A stretch of DNA of 64,000 nucleotides from Lacihabitans sp. CS3-21 (GTDB lineage: Bacteria; Bacteroidota; Bacteroidia; Cytophagales; Spirosomataceae), in NCBI RefSeq assembly GCF_024343675.1, contig NZ_RJUD01000014.1:37649-101648 (forward strand), given 5' to 3'. The notes under the pieces were generated by a model, which saw only the letters and a program-made list of their open reading frames with translations, was not told where the DNA came from and did not search any database. Position numbers and translations under genes: made by a program. Of the stretch, positions 1 through 8,091 are shown in pieces; the first letter of the stretch is position 1, and each line of letters opens with the position of its first letter.

Positions 1-756
1 TTTGTGGGTAAAGTAGATGCAAATATAGAGCTGATTAATGTCGAAGAAATAGCTGGACACGGACTAAAAGCCGAAGTAAATGGCAAGGAATTATTGGTAG
101 GAAATTTCAAATTGATGGATACGTTTGGTATTTCTTATGACATTGATCCTGAAGCAATCGTTTATACTTTGGTCGCAATAGCGTATGATAAGAAATTTGC
201 GGGCTACCTTACCATAGCTGACGTAATAAAGGAGGATGCCCAATCTGCGGTGAATAAACTCAAAGAATTGGGTGTAAATACCACGATGCTTAGTGGAGAT
301 AAAAGTTCTGTGGTAAAATTTGTTGCAGACAAATTAGGCATCATAAATTCATTTGGTGATTTGCTGCCTGAAGACAAGGTGAACAAAATAAAAGCACTAA
401 AAGGCTTAAACCAAAGGGTAGCTTTTGTAGGCGATGGCGTAAATGATGCTCCAGTAGTAGCTCTGAGCGATGTGGGAATAGCCATGGGTGGTTTGGGAAG
501 CGACGCAACAATCGAAACGGCTGATGTGGTAATTCAGGACGATATGCCTTCAAGAATACCGATGGCCATAAACATTGGCAAACAAACCAAGCGAATTGTT
601 TGGCAAAATATTACAATGGCGTTTTTGGTTAAGGGTGCTGTTTTGGCACTTGGAGCGGGTGGTTTAGCCACCATGTGGGAGGCAGTTTTTGCCGATGTTG
701 GCGTAGCATTATTGGCTATTTTGAATGCTGTCAGGATTCAGAATATGAAGTTTTAA
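1..756 (+). CDS. Zn/Cd/Pb-exporting P1B-type ATPase, C-terminal fragment
   Basis: This is the C-terminal 250 or so residues of a heavy-metal P-type ATPase; the 5' end lies outside the window. It pumps divalent metal ions across the inner membrane at the cost of ATP. Visible are part of the nucleotide-binding domain (EIAGHGLKAEV; the GHG stands where ZntA-like pumps read HPL/GxG), the hinge motif GDGVNDAP (residues 143-150 of the fragment) and MGGLGSDATIETADVV, which is typical of the Zn/Cd branch. The last two membrane helices carry Lys210 and Asp231, spaced 21 residues apart. This matches the Lys693/Asp714 pair that binds metal in E. coli ZntA, so Zn/Cd/Pb is more likely than Cu. The frame is open to the window edge, so an apparent GTG at position 4 is not a real start. 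It is unrelated to the sugar genes further on. Confidence 0.93.
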   Translation, partial: FVGKVDANIELINVEEIAGHGLKAEVNGKELLVGNFKLMDTFGISYDIDPEAIVYTLVAIAYDKKFAGYLTIADVIKEDAQSAVNKLKELGVNTTMLSGDKSSVVKFVADKLGIINSFGDLLPEDKVNKIKALKGLNQRVAFVGDGVNDAPVVALSDVGIAMGGLGSDATIETADVVIQDDMPSRIPMAINIGKQTKRIVWQNITMAFLVKGAVLALGAGGLATMWEAVFADVGVALLAILNAVRIQNMKF

Positions 757-891
757 TGGCCAATCCTAATTTGAGAAAGACTTCGTTTTATACCTTGAAT
801 GGTTTAAGAATATTTATTTTGAAAATATTGAGAATGTTATTTGAGAATAACTATTTTCGTATTCCTTAAACAATTCAACCAAAATAAAAAT

Positions 892-1332
892 ATGAAATTC
901 TACTTTGGAATTCTCCTTATCTTAGGTGTTTTTTGTTCTTGTGATAAACAATCTTCGCCGTCTTTGGAAGGCACGTGGCAACTAATATCAGCCACTTCAA
1001 CAGAAAAAGATTCCACTTTTTCTACTTTCAACTCAAAGGTGAAAATGATAAAAATTATAAATTCAAGCCATTTTGCTTTCTTAAGTCATGACATCACCGG
1101 TGCTAAAGATTCCACCAGAGCTGAATATACAGCGGGTGGGGGAACTTATACTTTGAATGATAGTCTGTATACGGAGAACTTGGAGTATTTCAGTGACCCT
1201 CAATGGGAGAATCACAAATTTGAATTTGTAGTAAAAATCCAGAACGACACTTTGGTTCAGAAAGGTGTGGAGAAATTGGAAAAATTAGGAATAGATCGTG
1301 TAATTGTTGAAAAATACGTGCGGGTTAAGTAA
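892..1332 (+). CDS. Small lipocalin-like lipoprotein
   Basis: A 146-residue protein of unknown function. The frame extends upstream to 841, but the ATG at 892 is preferred because it gives a standard lipoprotein signal peptide: Lys2, a hydrophobic core, then Cys15 and Cys17 followed by Asp-Lys. It is probably an outer-membrane lipoprotein. The mature part begins SLEGTWQL, the opening strand of lipocalin-like/DUF4488-type beta-barrels, which in Bacteroidota often begin with this LxGTWxL pattern. No catalytic motif is visible. It sits alone between the metal ATPase and the GH140-like gene and is not clearly in an operon with either. The fold is inferred from the N-terminal motif and the beta-rich composition only. 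Confidence 0.7.
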   Translation: MKFYFGILLILGVFCSCDKQSSPSLEGTWQLISATSTEKDSTFSTFNSKVKMIKIINSSHFAFLSHDITGAKDSTRAEYTAGGGTYTLNDSLYTENLEYFSDPQWENHKFEFVVKIQNDTLVQKGVEKLEKLGIDRVIVEKYVRVK

Positions 1333-1378
1333 TCACAAATCTTTGGAGATTTTTAGGTTAAATCAAATCAATTCTTAA

Positions 1379-2743
1379 ATGAAAAAAATACTTTTCACAA
1401 TAGTTTCTTTTGCAGTATTTGCACAAGTTCTTGTGGCTCAATCTTTTACTGTTAGTGCAAACAAACGTTATATTCTAAAAGAAGGGAAACCATTTGTTTG
1501 GGTAGGGGATACCGCCTGGGAATTGTTCCATCGATTGGATAGAGAAGAAGCTACTTTTTATTTAGGAAAACGTGCAGTTCAGGGTTTTACGATTATTCAA
1601 GCCGTGGCTTTGGCCGAAATGGACGGTATCAACAAACCAAATGCCTACGGCGAAAAACCACTAATAGATAATGACCCCACAAAGCCTAACGAGGCGTACT
1701 TTAAGCATGTAGATTTCATTATTGATAAAGCCAACGAACTAGGACTAAATATTGGACTATTACCCACATGGGGCGATAAGGTTTTTAAAGACAAATGGGG
1801 CACTGGTCCTGAAATTTTAGACGAAAAAAACGCTAAAATATATGGTAAATGGATAGCGAACCGCTATAAAAATAGAACAAACATCATTTGGGTGATGGGT
1901 GGTGATAGAAATCCAAGGATAGGAACTTCAGATGAAGCGATTTGGAATGCCATGGCCGCTGGAGTAGTGGAAGGCTTGGGCGGAAATGATAAAGGCCTAC
2001 TTACATTTCATCCACAACCCAACAAAGAGGGCTCAAGCGAGTGGTTTCACGATGAGGCGTGGTTTGATTTCAATATGTTTCAGACAGGTCATTGCAGAGA
2101 TGCAGCAGTTTTTGATAGGATTCAAGGTTCTTATGAGAGAATCCCAATCAAACCTGTGATTGATGGAGAACCCATTTATGAAGATCACCCCGTTTGTTTT
2201 AATGCCAACGAAAACGGGACCACCAATGCCTACGATGTCCGAAAAGCCATTTATTTGGATGTTTTTGCAGGTGCTTTTGGTTTTACATATGGCTGTCATG
2301 ACATTTGGCAAATGTATTCGCCGAAGATCGAGGCAGTGAATGGGCCCAAAACTTACTGGCACTTTGCATTAGATTTACCTGCAGCAAAGCAAGTGAAGTA
2401 TTTGAAAAAACTCATAGAATCAAGGCCGATTTTGGATAGAATACCCGACCAAAGTTTGATTTTAGAGAATAATTTGATGGCTTATGAAAGAATTCAAGCC
2501 ACAAGAGGAAATGATTATGTTTTTGTATATAGTGTTATGGGTAAGTCTTTTACGCTACAATTGGGAAAAATTTCGGGACAGCAATGCTCGGCTTTTTGGT
2601 TTAGTCCTCGCAATGGAGAAGTAAAAGATGCTGGGAAATTTGAAAACAAAGGTACCAAAGTTTTCACTCCACCGAGCTCAGGATATGGACAAGACTGGGT
2701 GTTGGTAGTGGATGATGAACAAAAGAAATATGCTAGATTGTAA
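1379..2743 (+). CDS. Secreted GH140-like glycosidase (DUF4038)
   Basis: A 454-residue secreted protein (signal peptide residues 1-20, cut after LVA). The long N-terminal (beta/alpha)8 domain has the features of DUF4038/GH140: VGDTAWELFHRL near residue 42, a GGDRNP motif with Asp176 and a DGEP motif with Glu264. These match the catalytic Asp/Glu pair of the founding GH140 apiosidase BT1012. A C-terminal beta-sandwich (from about residue 365) resembles the putative collagen-binding domain that follows DUF4038 in many family members. GH140 cuts terminal apiose in pectic rhamnogalacturonan II. Many DUF4038 proteins in Bacteroidota have unproven specificity, so the exact substrate is open. The gene is convergent with the sulfatase gene. 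Confidence 0.85.
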   Translation: MKKILFTIVSFAVFAQVLVAQSFTVSANKRYILKEGKPFVWVGDTAWELFHRLDREEATFYLGKRAVQGFTIIQAVALAEMDGINKPNAYGEKPLIDNDPTKPNEAYFKHVDFIIDKANELGLNIGLLPTWGDKVFKDKWGTGPEILDEKNAKIYGKWIANRYKNRTNIIWVMGGDRNPRIGTSDEAIWNAMAAGVVEGLGGNDKGLLTFHPQPNKEGSSEWFHDEAWFDFNMFQTGHCRDAAVFDRIQGSYERIPIKPVIDGEPIYEDHPVCFNANENGTTNAYDVRKAIYLDVFAGAFGFTYGCHDIWQMYSPKIEAVNGPKTYWHFALDLPAAKQVKYLKKLIESRPILDRIPDQSLILENNLMAYERIQATRGNDYVFVYSVMGKSFTLQLGKISGQQCSAFWFSPRNGEVKDAGKFENKGTKVFTPPSSGYGQDWVLVVDDEQKKYARL

Positions 2744-2765
2744 ATCAAAAAACAATCTAGCATAT
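2728..2765. repeat. Perfect 14-bp inverted repeat spanning a stop codon
   Basis: ATATGCTAGATTGT (2728-2741) pairs perfectly with ACAATCTAGCATAT (2752-2765) around a 10-nt A-rich loop. The left arm contains the last codons of the GH140-like gene, and the TAA stop begins at its final base. No T tract follows on either strand, so it is not a classical intrinsic terminator. It may act as a 3' stabiliser or transcription barrier between two convergent genes. Confidence 0.7.
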
Positions 2766-2845
2766 CAATTCTCCAAAACGCGGAACTAAATTAAAAAGAT
2801 ATTTGAAGAAATTCGGGTAAACGAGAACCTAATATTTGTTTTAAT

Positions 2846-4471
2846 CTATCTAAATATTTTACCTTTTTTTATTAATTCATCGTATTTGGCAATGTACATT
2901 TTATCCAAAGCTTCGGAGTCTTTGTATTTGACCCTTAGAGCAGCCAATTTTTTATGCAGTTCGGCTTTCACTGTAGCATATTTTGGGTCATTGTACACGT
3001 TCTTCATTTCGCTTTTGTCGTTTACTCTATCATACAATTCCCATTCGTCTATATCATAATAAAAATGCACAAGCTTGTATTTTTCGGTCACGATTCCATA
3101 ATGCCTTTTTACCATGTGAACACTTGGATATTCGTAATAATGATAGTATGCTGCATCTCGGAAGTTTTTGCCTTGACCTTTAAAAATTGGTATCAAGCTT
3201 TCTCCTTGCATATCAGCGGGTGATTTTATGCCTGCCGCTTCTAAGAATGTTTGGGCAAAATCGAGGTTTTGAACCATCTGAGAGTTTTTAGAGCCAGCCT
3301 TTATTACTCCTGGCCATTTTACCAAAAGCGGAGTTTTAAACGATTCATCAAAAATAAATCGCTTGTCGAACCAGCCATGTTCGCCCAAATAAAAACCTTG
3401 ATCTGAGGTATAAACCACTATGGTGTTTTCGTCCAGATTATTCTTTTTCAAGAAATCCATAACTTGTCCAACACCATCATCTACAGCGGCTATACTTCCC
3501 AAATAATCCTGCATGTATCTTTGATAACGCCACTGCATTTTTTCTTTATCTGTCATGGTTGGGAATTTCTTAATGAATTCCTCATTCATTTTTCCATAAG
3601 CTTCATCCCAAGCTTTTCTTTGCTCTGGGTTCATTCTGCCTATGGTGGCGTTGTAGTTTCTTTTGTCATAGGCATGCGATTCTTTAATGCCCAATTTATC
3701 CATGTTCTCAGGCGTGATTTTAGAGTCTCCAGCCCAGTTCATGTGCGTCAATAGATTCATTTCCTGCTCTTTAGAGGCCCTTCCTCTTCCTTCGTAATTA
3801 TCAAAAAGTGTAGCTGGTTCAGGAAAGGTTTTTTTTAAATATTCCTTAAAGTGACGTTCAGCAGGAAGCCATTCTCGGTGTGGAGCTTTATGCAAATAGG
3901 CCAAGAAGAATGGTTTTTCTTCATCTCTTTCGTTTTTGAGCCAATTGAGTGTAATATCAGTGATGAGGTCAGTTACATAACCTGTGAATTTCTTTTTGCC
4001 TTCTTTTTTGGTTATAAAATCTGGGTTATAATAGTCCCCTTGGTCGGGCAGTATTTTAAACTCGTCAAAGCCTTTTGGGTTATTTCCAAAATGCAGTTTT
4101 CCAAACATAGCCGTTTGATAGCCATTTTGTTGTAAGATTTGAGGAAAGGTAATATTGGTGGTATCAAATGGGAAATAGTTGTCAATCTTTCCGTTCAAGT
4201 GACTATGCTTTCCGGTCAAAATTACCGCTCTAGAAGGGGCACAAATGGAGTTGGTTACACAGGCATTTGAAAACAACATTCCCTCCTTTGCAATCCTATC
4301 AATATTTGGTGTTTGAGTAAGTCTTTTATCATAAGCTGATATGGCCTGATACGCATGGTCATCAGACATGATGAATACGATGTTTGGACGTTTTTGTTTT
4401 TTAGGTTTAAAGGCAAAAAAAGCTACAGAAACTACTGAGATGAGTAGGAGGGCCAATAGAATTTTTTTCAT
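2846..4471 (-). CDS. Secreted arylsulfatase-like enzyme, S1 family
   Basis: A 541-residue type-I sulfatase. The N-terminus has a hydrophobic signal (residues 4-21). IVFIMSDDH supplies the two metal-binding Asp (37-38). ICAPSRAVILTG contains Cys77 in a CxPSR context, the cysteine that an anaerobic or FGE-type maturase converts to formylglycine. TSDQGFYLGEHG around two-thirds in supplies further metal ligands. It would remove sulfate from a carbohydrate or other sulfate ester in the periplasm or outside the cell. The sulfatase subfamily cannot be set by eye. No maturase gene is in the window. It is followed on the same strand (upstream) by a carboxylesterase gene 78 bp away, so both may be read from the promoter before 6076. 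Confidence 0.92.
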   Translation of the reverse strand: MKKILLALLLISVVSVAFFAFKPKKQKRPNIVFIMSDDHAYQAISAYDKRLTQTPNIDRIAKEGMLFSNACVTNSICAPSRAVILTGKHSHLNGKIDNYFPFDTTNITFPQILQQNGYQTAMFGKLHFGNNPKGFDEFKILPDQGDYYNPDFITKKEGKKKFTGYVTDLITDITLNWLKNERDEEKPFFLAYLHKAPHREWLPAERHFKEYLKKTFPEPATLFDNYEGRGRASKEQEMNLLTHMNWAGDSKITPENMDKLGIKESHAYDKRNYNATIGRMNPEQRKAWDEAYGKMNEEFIKKFPTMTDKEKMQWRYQRYMQDYLGSIAAVDDGVGQVMDFLKKNNLDENTIVVYTSDQGFYLGEHGWFDKRFIFDESFKTPLLVKWPGVIKAGSKNSQMVQNLDFAQTFLEAAGIKSPADMQGESLIPIFKGQGKNFRDAAYYHYYEYPSVHMVKRHYGIVTEKYKLVHFYYDIDEWELYDRVNDKSEMKNVYNDPKYATVKAELHKKLAALRVKYKDSEALDKMYIAKYDELIKKGKIFR

Positions 4472-4549
4472 GTTATACTTAGTTAATGGTCAATTAGATA
4501 GTTTGGTTGTATATTATTTCTAGAAATTTTTGATTAATTTAAGATTATT

Positions 4550-6076
4550 TCACTTTTTGGCCATTTCTAAAAAATCTAATTCTTTTTTGAAAGGTGCCTC
4601 TTTTAAAATTGTGTTGTCTCCAAATTCCATGATGTGTCCTTTTTCTTTGTCATAGGCTTTCCATTCTGGCAAATCTTTACCATTTGGGTTTCCTGTTTTG
4701 GCAAAATTTACCCAATACGACGACATTTTATTTTCCAAATCCCAGTCGACGGCTTGCCAGGTTCTTTTCCATTTTTGTAGGCTATGAAGTGCATAAGGTA
4801 CCTCTGCAGTATGAAAAGCACCATAATTAGGGAAATCGATTTTATCGGGCGGAACATGACTGAATTGATATAAATAGGAATTATTTTTCTTGTTAAATCC
4901 CGCCCATAAATGGGAAGAAAGAGCAGCAAACTGAAACATTCCTAGTTTGGCTTTCGAGGCCTTAGCTTCTTCGTCGGTTGAAGCAGTGAAAATATTTAAA
5001 AATGTCTGTGCTTTATTTCCAAAGTTTATTTTTGCTTCAGCTTCATATTTTTCAACACTGATAGGTGCATTTCCCATCAGAGTTCCATCACCAGTTACCC
5101 AGCCAGTCAACAATGGTACTTCATTGAAAAGTCCTTTTTCGAAATGTTGTAATAGATCTGTGGGCAACACATAACCGTCTAAAGTAACGCCAAATCTAAA
5201 TCCAGAGTTACTCATTTTTTGTATTTCGGTAGCTGATTTGTTGCGTAATTCTGCAATTGAATTTGCCCCAACTTTCTGCATAAATTTCTCGCCTTGCAGC
5301 TCAGAGGTTTCCAAATTATTGCTGAATCGACCAGATAGCAAACCACCACTTTGTGCTATGGCCTTATGAAACAGTCCTTTAGCTAAAGGAGATGCTACTA
5401 AGGCATTTACGCTGAATGAACCCGCCGATTGCCCAGCAATGGTTACGTTTTTTGGGTCACCACCAAACGCAGAAATATTTTTTTGAACCCATTTCAAAGC
5501 CTGTATCTGATCTAAAAAACCATAATTGCCAGAAGAATTATGTCCTGATTCTTTGGTCAATGCTGGGTGAGCCATAAAACCAAATGCACCTACCCGATAA
5601 TTGATACTTACAAAAACGACTCCTTTTTTGGCCATTTCTTCACCATCATATATAGCACAATTGGCTGATCCACTTGATAAGCCGCCTCCATAAATCCACA
5701 CGAAAACGGGTAGTTTTTCTTTGGTTTTTTTAGCTTTAGTCCAGATGTTTAAATAAAGACAATCTTCACTTAAAGGCTCAGGTTGGGCGATAAACTCCTC
5801 TGTCCAACACAAGAAGGGTTCGGGTTTATTCTGGATTGGGCTTGCAGAAAATTCGGTGCATTTGCGTATTCCTGTCCAGTTTTTGGGAGCTTGTGGGGCT
5901 TTCCAGCGTAAATCTCCTATAGGAGGTGAAGCGAACGGAATACCTTTGAATATTCTTATCGATTTGTCAGCGTTTGTGACACCTTCCAAACTTCCATTGG
6001 CAGTTTTAATGACAGGGTTTTGTGCAAATAGTTGCCCCGAAATAAGTAGGCTAAGTACGAATAGGTTGAATTTCAT
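4550..6076 (-). CDS. Secreted type-B carboxylesterase
   Basis: A 508-residue alpha/beta-hydrolase of the carboxylesterase type-B family (signal peptide 1-18). Diagnostic stretches are FKGIPFASPPIGDLRWKAP (43-61), EDCLYLNIW (104-112) and the oxyanion glycines in IYGGG (128-132). The nucleophile Ser217 lies in AGQSAGS; the more usual context is GESAGG, and the variant keeps Ser and the flanking glycine. A late His (HTAEVPYALHS) fits the triad. It hydrolyses an ester on a sugar or plant phenolic; the substrate is unknown. A second paralogue (36795-38345) lies in the xylan locus, but the two are clearly diverged. It is divergent from the DUF1593 gene, with 104 bp between them that must hold both promoters. 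Confidence 0.9.
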   Translation of the reverse strand: MKFNLFVLSLLISGQLFAQNPVIKTANGSLEGVTNADKSIRIFKGIPFASPPIGDLRWKAPQAPKNWTGIRKCTEFSASPIQNKPEPFLCWTEEFIAQPEPLSEDCLYLNIWTKAKKTKEKLPVFVWIYGGGLSSGSANCAIYDGEEMAKKGVVFVSINYRVGAFGFMAHPALTKESGHNSSGNYGFLDQIQALKWVQKNISAFGGDPKNVTIAGQSAGSFSVNALVASPLAKGLFHKAIAQSGGLLSGRFSNNLETSELQGEKFMQKVGANSIAELRNKSATEIQKMSNSGFRFGVTLDGYVLPTDLLQHFEKGLFNEVPLLTGWVTGDGTLMGNAPISVEKYEAEAKINFGNKAQTFLNIFTASTDEEAKASKAKLGMFQFAALSSHLWAGFNKKNNSYLYQFSHVPPDKIDFPNYGAFHTAEVPYALHSLQKWKRTWQAVDWDLENKMSSYWVNFAKTGNPNGKDLPEWKAYDKEKGHIMEFGDNTILKEAPFKKELDFLEMAKK

Positions 6077-6180
6077 GAAGGTCTTATTTGTATTGTAAAA
6101 TTATACATCTACTTTCGCAATCGTAATTTAGTTTAATAAGTTCTGAAAATAATATCATTTGTAATTTATTGGTTTTTTAA

Positions 6181-7692
6181 ATGAAAATAAAGGCAAGTTT
6201 TTTTCTGATTTTTTGTTTTTTGAATATTTCTGTAGGCCTTAGTCAAACAAAAAGCACACAGAAACCCAGAACCATAGTAACCACAGATGGAGAATTGGAT
6301 GACGTGGATTCGTTTATACGGATGTTATTATATTCAAATGAGTATAAAATAGAAGGATTGATAGTGAGCAGTTCGCAATGGCACTACAAAGGTGATGGTA
6401 AAGGCACCAAGTTTACCTCAGAAATGGAAATGACCAAAAAAATTTATGGAGAACGCACCGAACTGCGTTGGCCGGGCGAGCAGTGGATTTATGATTTGGT
6501 GGATGCTTATGGAAAAGTTTATCCGAATTTAATTAAACATTCAGGAGATTTTCCTACCCATAAATATCTAAGAGACAGAATTCGTATCGGAAATATTGAT
6601 TTTGAAGGTGAAATGGAAAAAGAAACCGAAGGTTCAGATTTCATCAAAGCCAAATTGTTAGACGATGACTTGACTCCGCTCTATTTGCAAGTTTGGGGTG
6701 GTACCAATACCATTGCACGGGCTTTGAAATCAATTGAAGATCAATACAAAAATACCCCTCAATGGGATAAAATATACAAAAAGGTTTGTCAGAAAGCCAT
6801 CATTTACGCCATACTTGACCAAGACGCTACTTACAAGAAATACATAGAACCTAACTGGAAAGATGTCAAGGTATATTATAATTCCAATCAGTTTTGGAGT
6901 TTTGCTTATTTCTGGAAAAGGGCTGTGCCACAGGAACTTCACCCATATTTGGAAGGTAAATTTATGGGTGATATCATCAACAACCATGGGCCACTTTTAA
7001 AAATGTACTACAGCTATGGAGATGGGAATCCACCGCTAGGCGAAATAGAGGACATTTACAGCAGTATGGAAAAAGCAAAGAAAAACCAGTGGGGGAGTTT
7101 TGGGCAATACGATTTTATTTCTGAAGGAGATTCCCCAGCTTTTTTACATTTGGTAGATGTGGGGTTAAATAACTTAGAGAATCCACAAGATGGAGGATGG
7201 GGTGGTCGTCTGGTTCAATCGACTGTTACCCCGAGTCGTTGGGAAGATGGTGACGCAGCATCAGATTATAATCCTTTTACAAAACAAATGGACAAAGCTT
7301 TTGCCCAAATACGCTGGATACCAGCTATTCAAGAAGACTTTGCAGCTCGTGCCGATTGGTGTGTAAAAGACTTTAAAGATGCCAATCATGCTCCATTGAT
7401 TTCAGTGAAAGGGGGAAATAAACAAATAGTAAAAGCAGGGCAGAAAATTACGCTAACAGCTACTGCTTCTGACCCTGATAAAAATAAAGTTGCCCTTACT
7501 TTTTGGCAATATGAAGAAGTGGGTACTTTTAAAGAAAAAGTTATAATTTCCTCAATAAACAATACAAATGCAAGTATAGAAATCCCAAAATCAGCCAAAA
7601 CTGGCGATACAATTCACATTATTGTAGAAGGAAAAGATGACGGAGTGCCTAGTTTGACTAGGTATCAGCGGGTGGTTTTGAAGGTGAAATAG
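6181..7692 (+). CDS. Secreted DUF1593 nucleoside-hydrolase-like protein
   Basis: A 503-residue secreted protein (signal peptide 1-21). TTDGELDDVDSFIRML at about 34-49 is the Asp-rich, calcium-binding opening motif of the nucleoside-hydrolase fold as seen in DUF1593 (PF07632). The middle WGGTNTIARAL also fits that family. From about residue 405 a separate beta-sandwich domain resembles the C-terminal domain of the cellulose-associated protein Sde182. Members occur next to polysaccharide-degrading genes, but their reaction is not established to my knowledge. The GelDDvdS motif argues for N- or O-glycoside hydrolysis, by analogy only. It is a single-gene unit ended by the hairpin at 7790. Confidence 0.85.
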   Translation: MKIKASFFLIFCFLNISVGLSQTKSTQKPRTIVTTDGELDDVDSFIRMLLYSNEYKIEGLIVSSSQWHYKGDGKGTKFTSEMEMTKKIYGERTELRWPGEQWIYDLVDAYGKVYPNLIKHSGDFPTHKYLRDRIRIGNIDFEGEMEKETEGSDFIKAKLLDDDLTPLYLQVWGGTNTIARALKSIEDQYKNTPQWDKIYKKVCQKAIIYAILDQDATYKKYIEPNWKDVKVYYNSNQFWSFAYFWKRAVPQELHPYLEGKFMGDIINNHGPLLKMYYSYGDGNPPLGEIEDIYSSMEKAKKNQWGSFGQYDFISEGDSPAFLHLVDVGLNNLENPQDGGWGGRLVQSTVTPSRWEDGDAASDYNPFTKQMDKAFAQIRWIPAIQEDFAARADWCVKDFKDANHAPLISVKGGNKQIVKAGQKITLTATASDPDKNKVALTFWQYEEVGTFKEKVIISSINNTNASIEIPKSAKTGDTIHIIVEGKDDGVPSLTRYQRVVLKVK

Positions 7693-7789
7693 GCGTCTTT
7701 ACATTGTTAATTTTCCTTTCAAAATAGGCAGGTTTTTTTTGGATGATTTTTGTGAAATTAACAAAGGACCTTATGCTTGTTCAATATTG

Positions 7790-7825
7790 AAAAGCATCTT
7801 TAGTACATACTAAAGGTGCTTTTTT
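7790..7825 (+). terminator. Intrinsic terminator after DUF1593 gene
   Basis: The stem AAAAGCATCTTTAGTA / TACTAAAGGTGCTTTT (one G-U-type mismatch) with a 2-nt apex is followed by a T run. It closes the DUF1593 transcript about 100 nt after its stop codon. Confidence 0.85.
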
Positions 7826-7897
7826 GCTTTAAAATATAAATTTTATTAAAAACTATATAATTAAATAAAGAAAATTGCAAATTTATTACTCTACTAA

Positions 7898-7929
7898 TTT
7901 TATAGACTATATAGATTAACATACATTTG
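7898..7929 (+). promoter_or_regulatory. Candidate Bacteroidota promoter for the TonB receptor
   Basis: TACATTTG at 7922-7929 matches the -7 consensus TAnnTTTG exactly. TTTT lies 20 bases upstream, where TTTG or TTG is expected, so the -33 element is imperfect. It would give a leader of about 155 nt for the receptor gene at 8092. The rest of the 399-bp gap (7693-8091) holds only the terminator at 7790 and the stem-loop at 7979. Confidence 0.45.
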
Positions 7930-7978
7930 TAAAAAAATAACCAGAATGAATCAACGATGTTGTCTCTAAAATAAAAAA

Positions 7979-8002
7979 CCAGCCTGGCTGCAACCAGACT
8001 GG
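7979..8002 (+). promoter_or_regulatory. GC-rich leader stem-loop upstream of the TonB receptor
   Basis: CCAGCCTGG and CCAGACTGG pair with one mismatch around the loop CTGCAA. The element is conspicuously GC-rich in an AT-rich leader and lies between the candidate promoter and the start codon, 90 nt before it. It is not followed by a T run, so it may be a leader structure affecting stability or translation. Its function is unknown. Confidence 0.4.
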
Positions 8003-8091
8003 CGGATGCTTAACAAAAATAAAATCATCGCTAAATGAGCTGCCTCCTAAGAGGTCAGTTTTCTTATTTTCAATTAAACAGTTTCAAATTA

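Noticed and set aside
675..869. 64-codon frame overlapping the ATPase end
   Set aside because: Overlaps a strongly supported gene in another frame and shows Cys-rich shadow composition.
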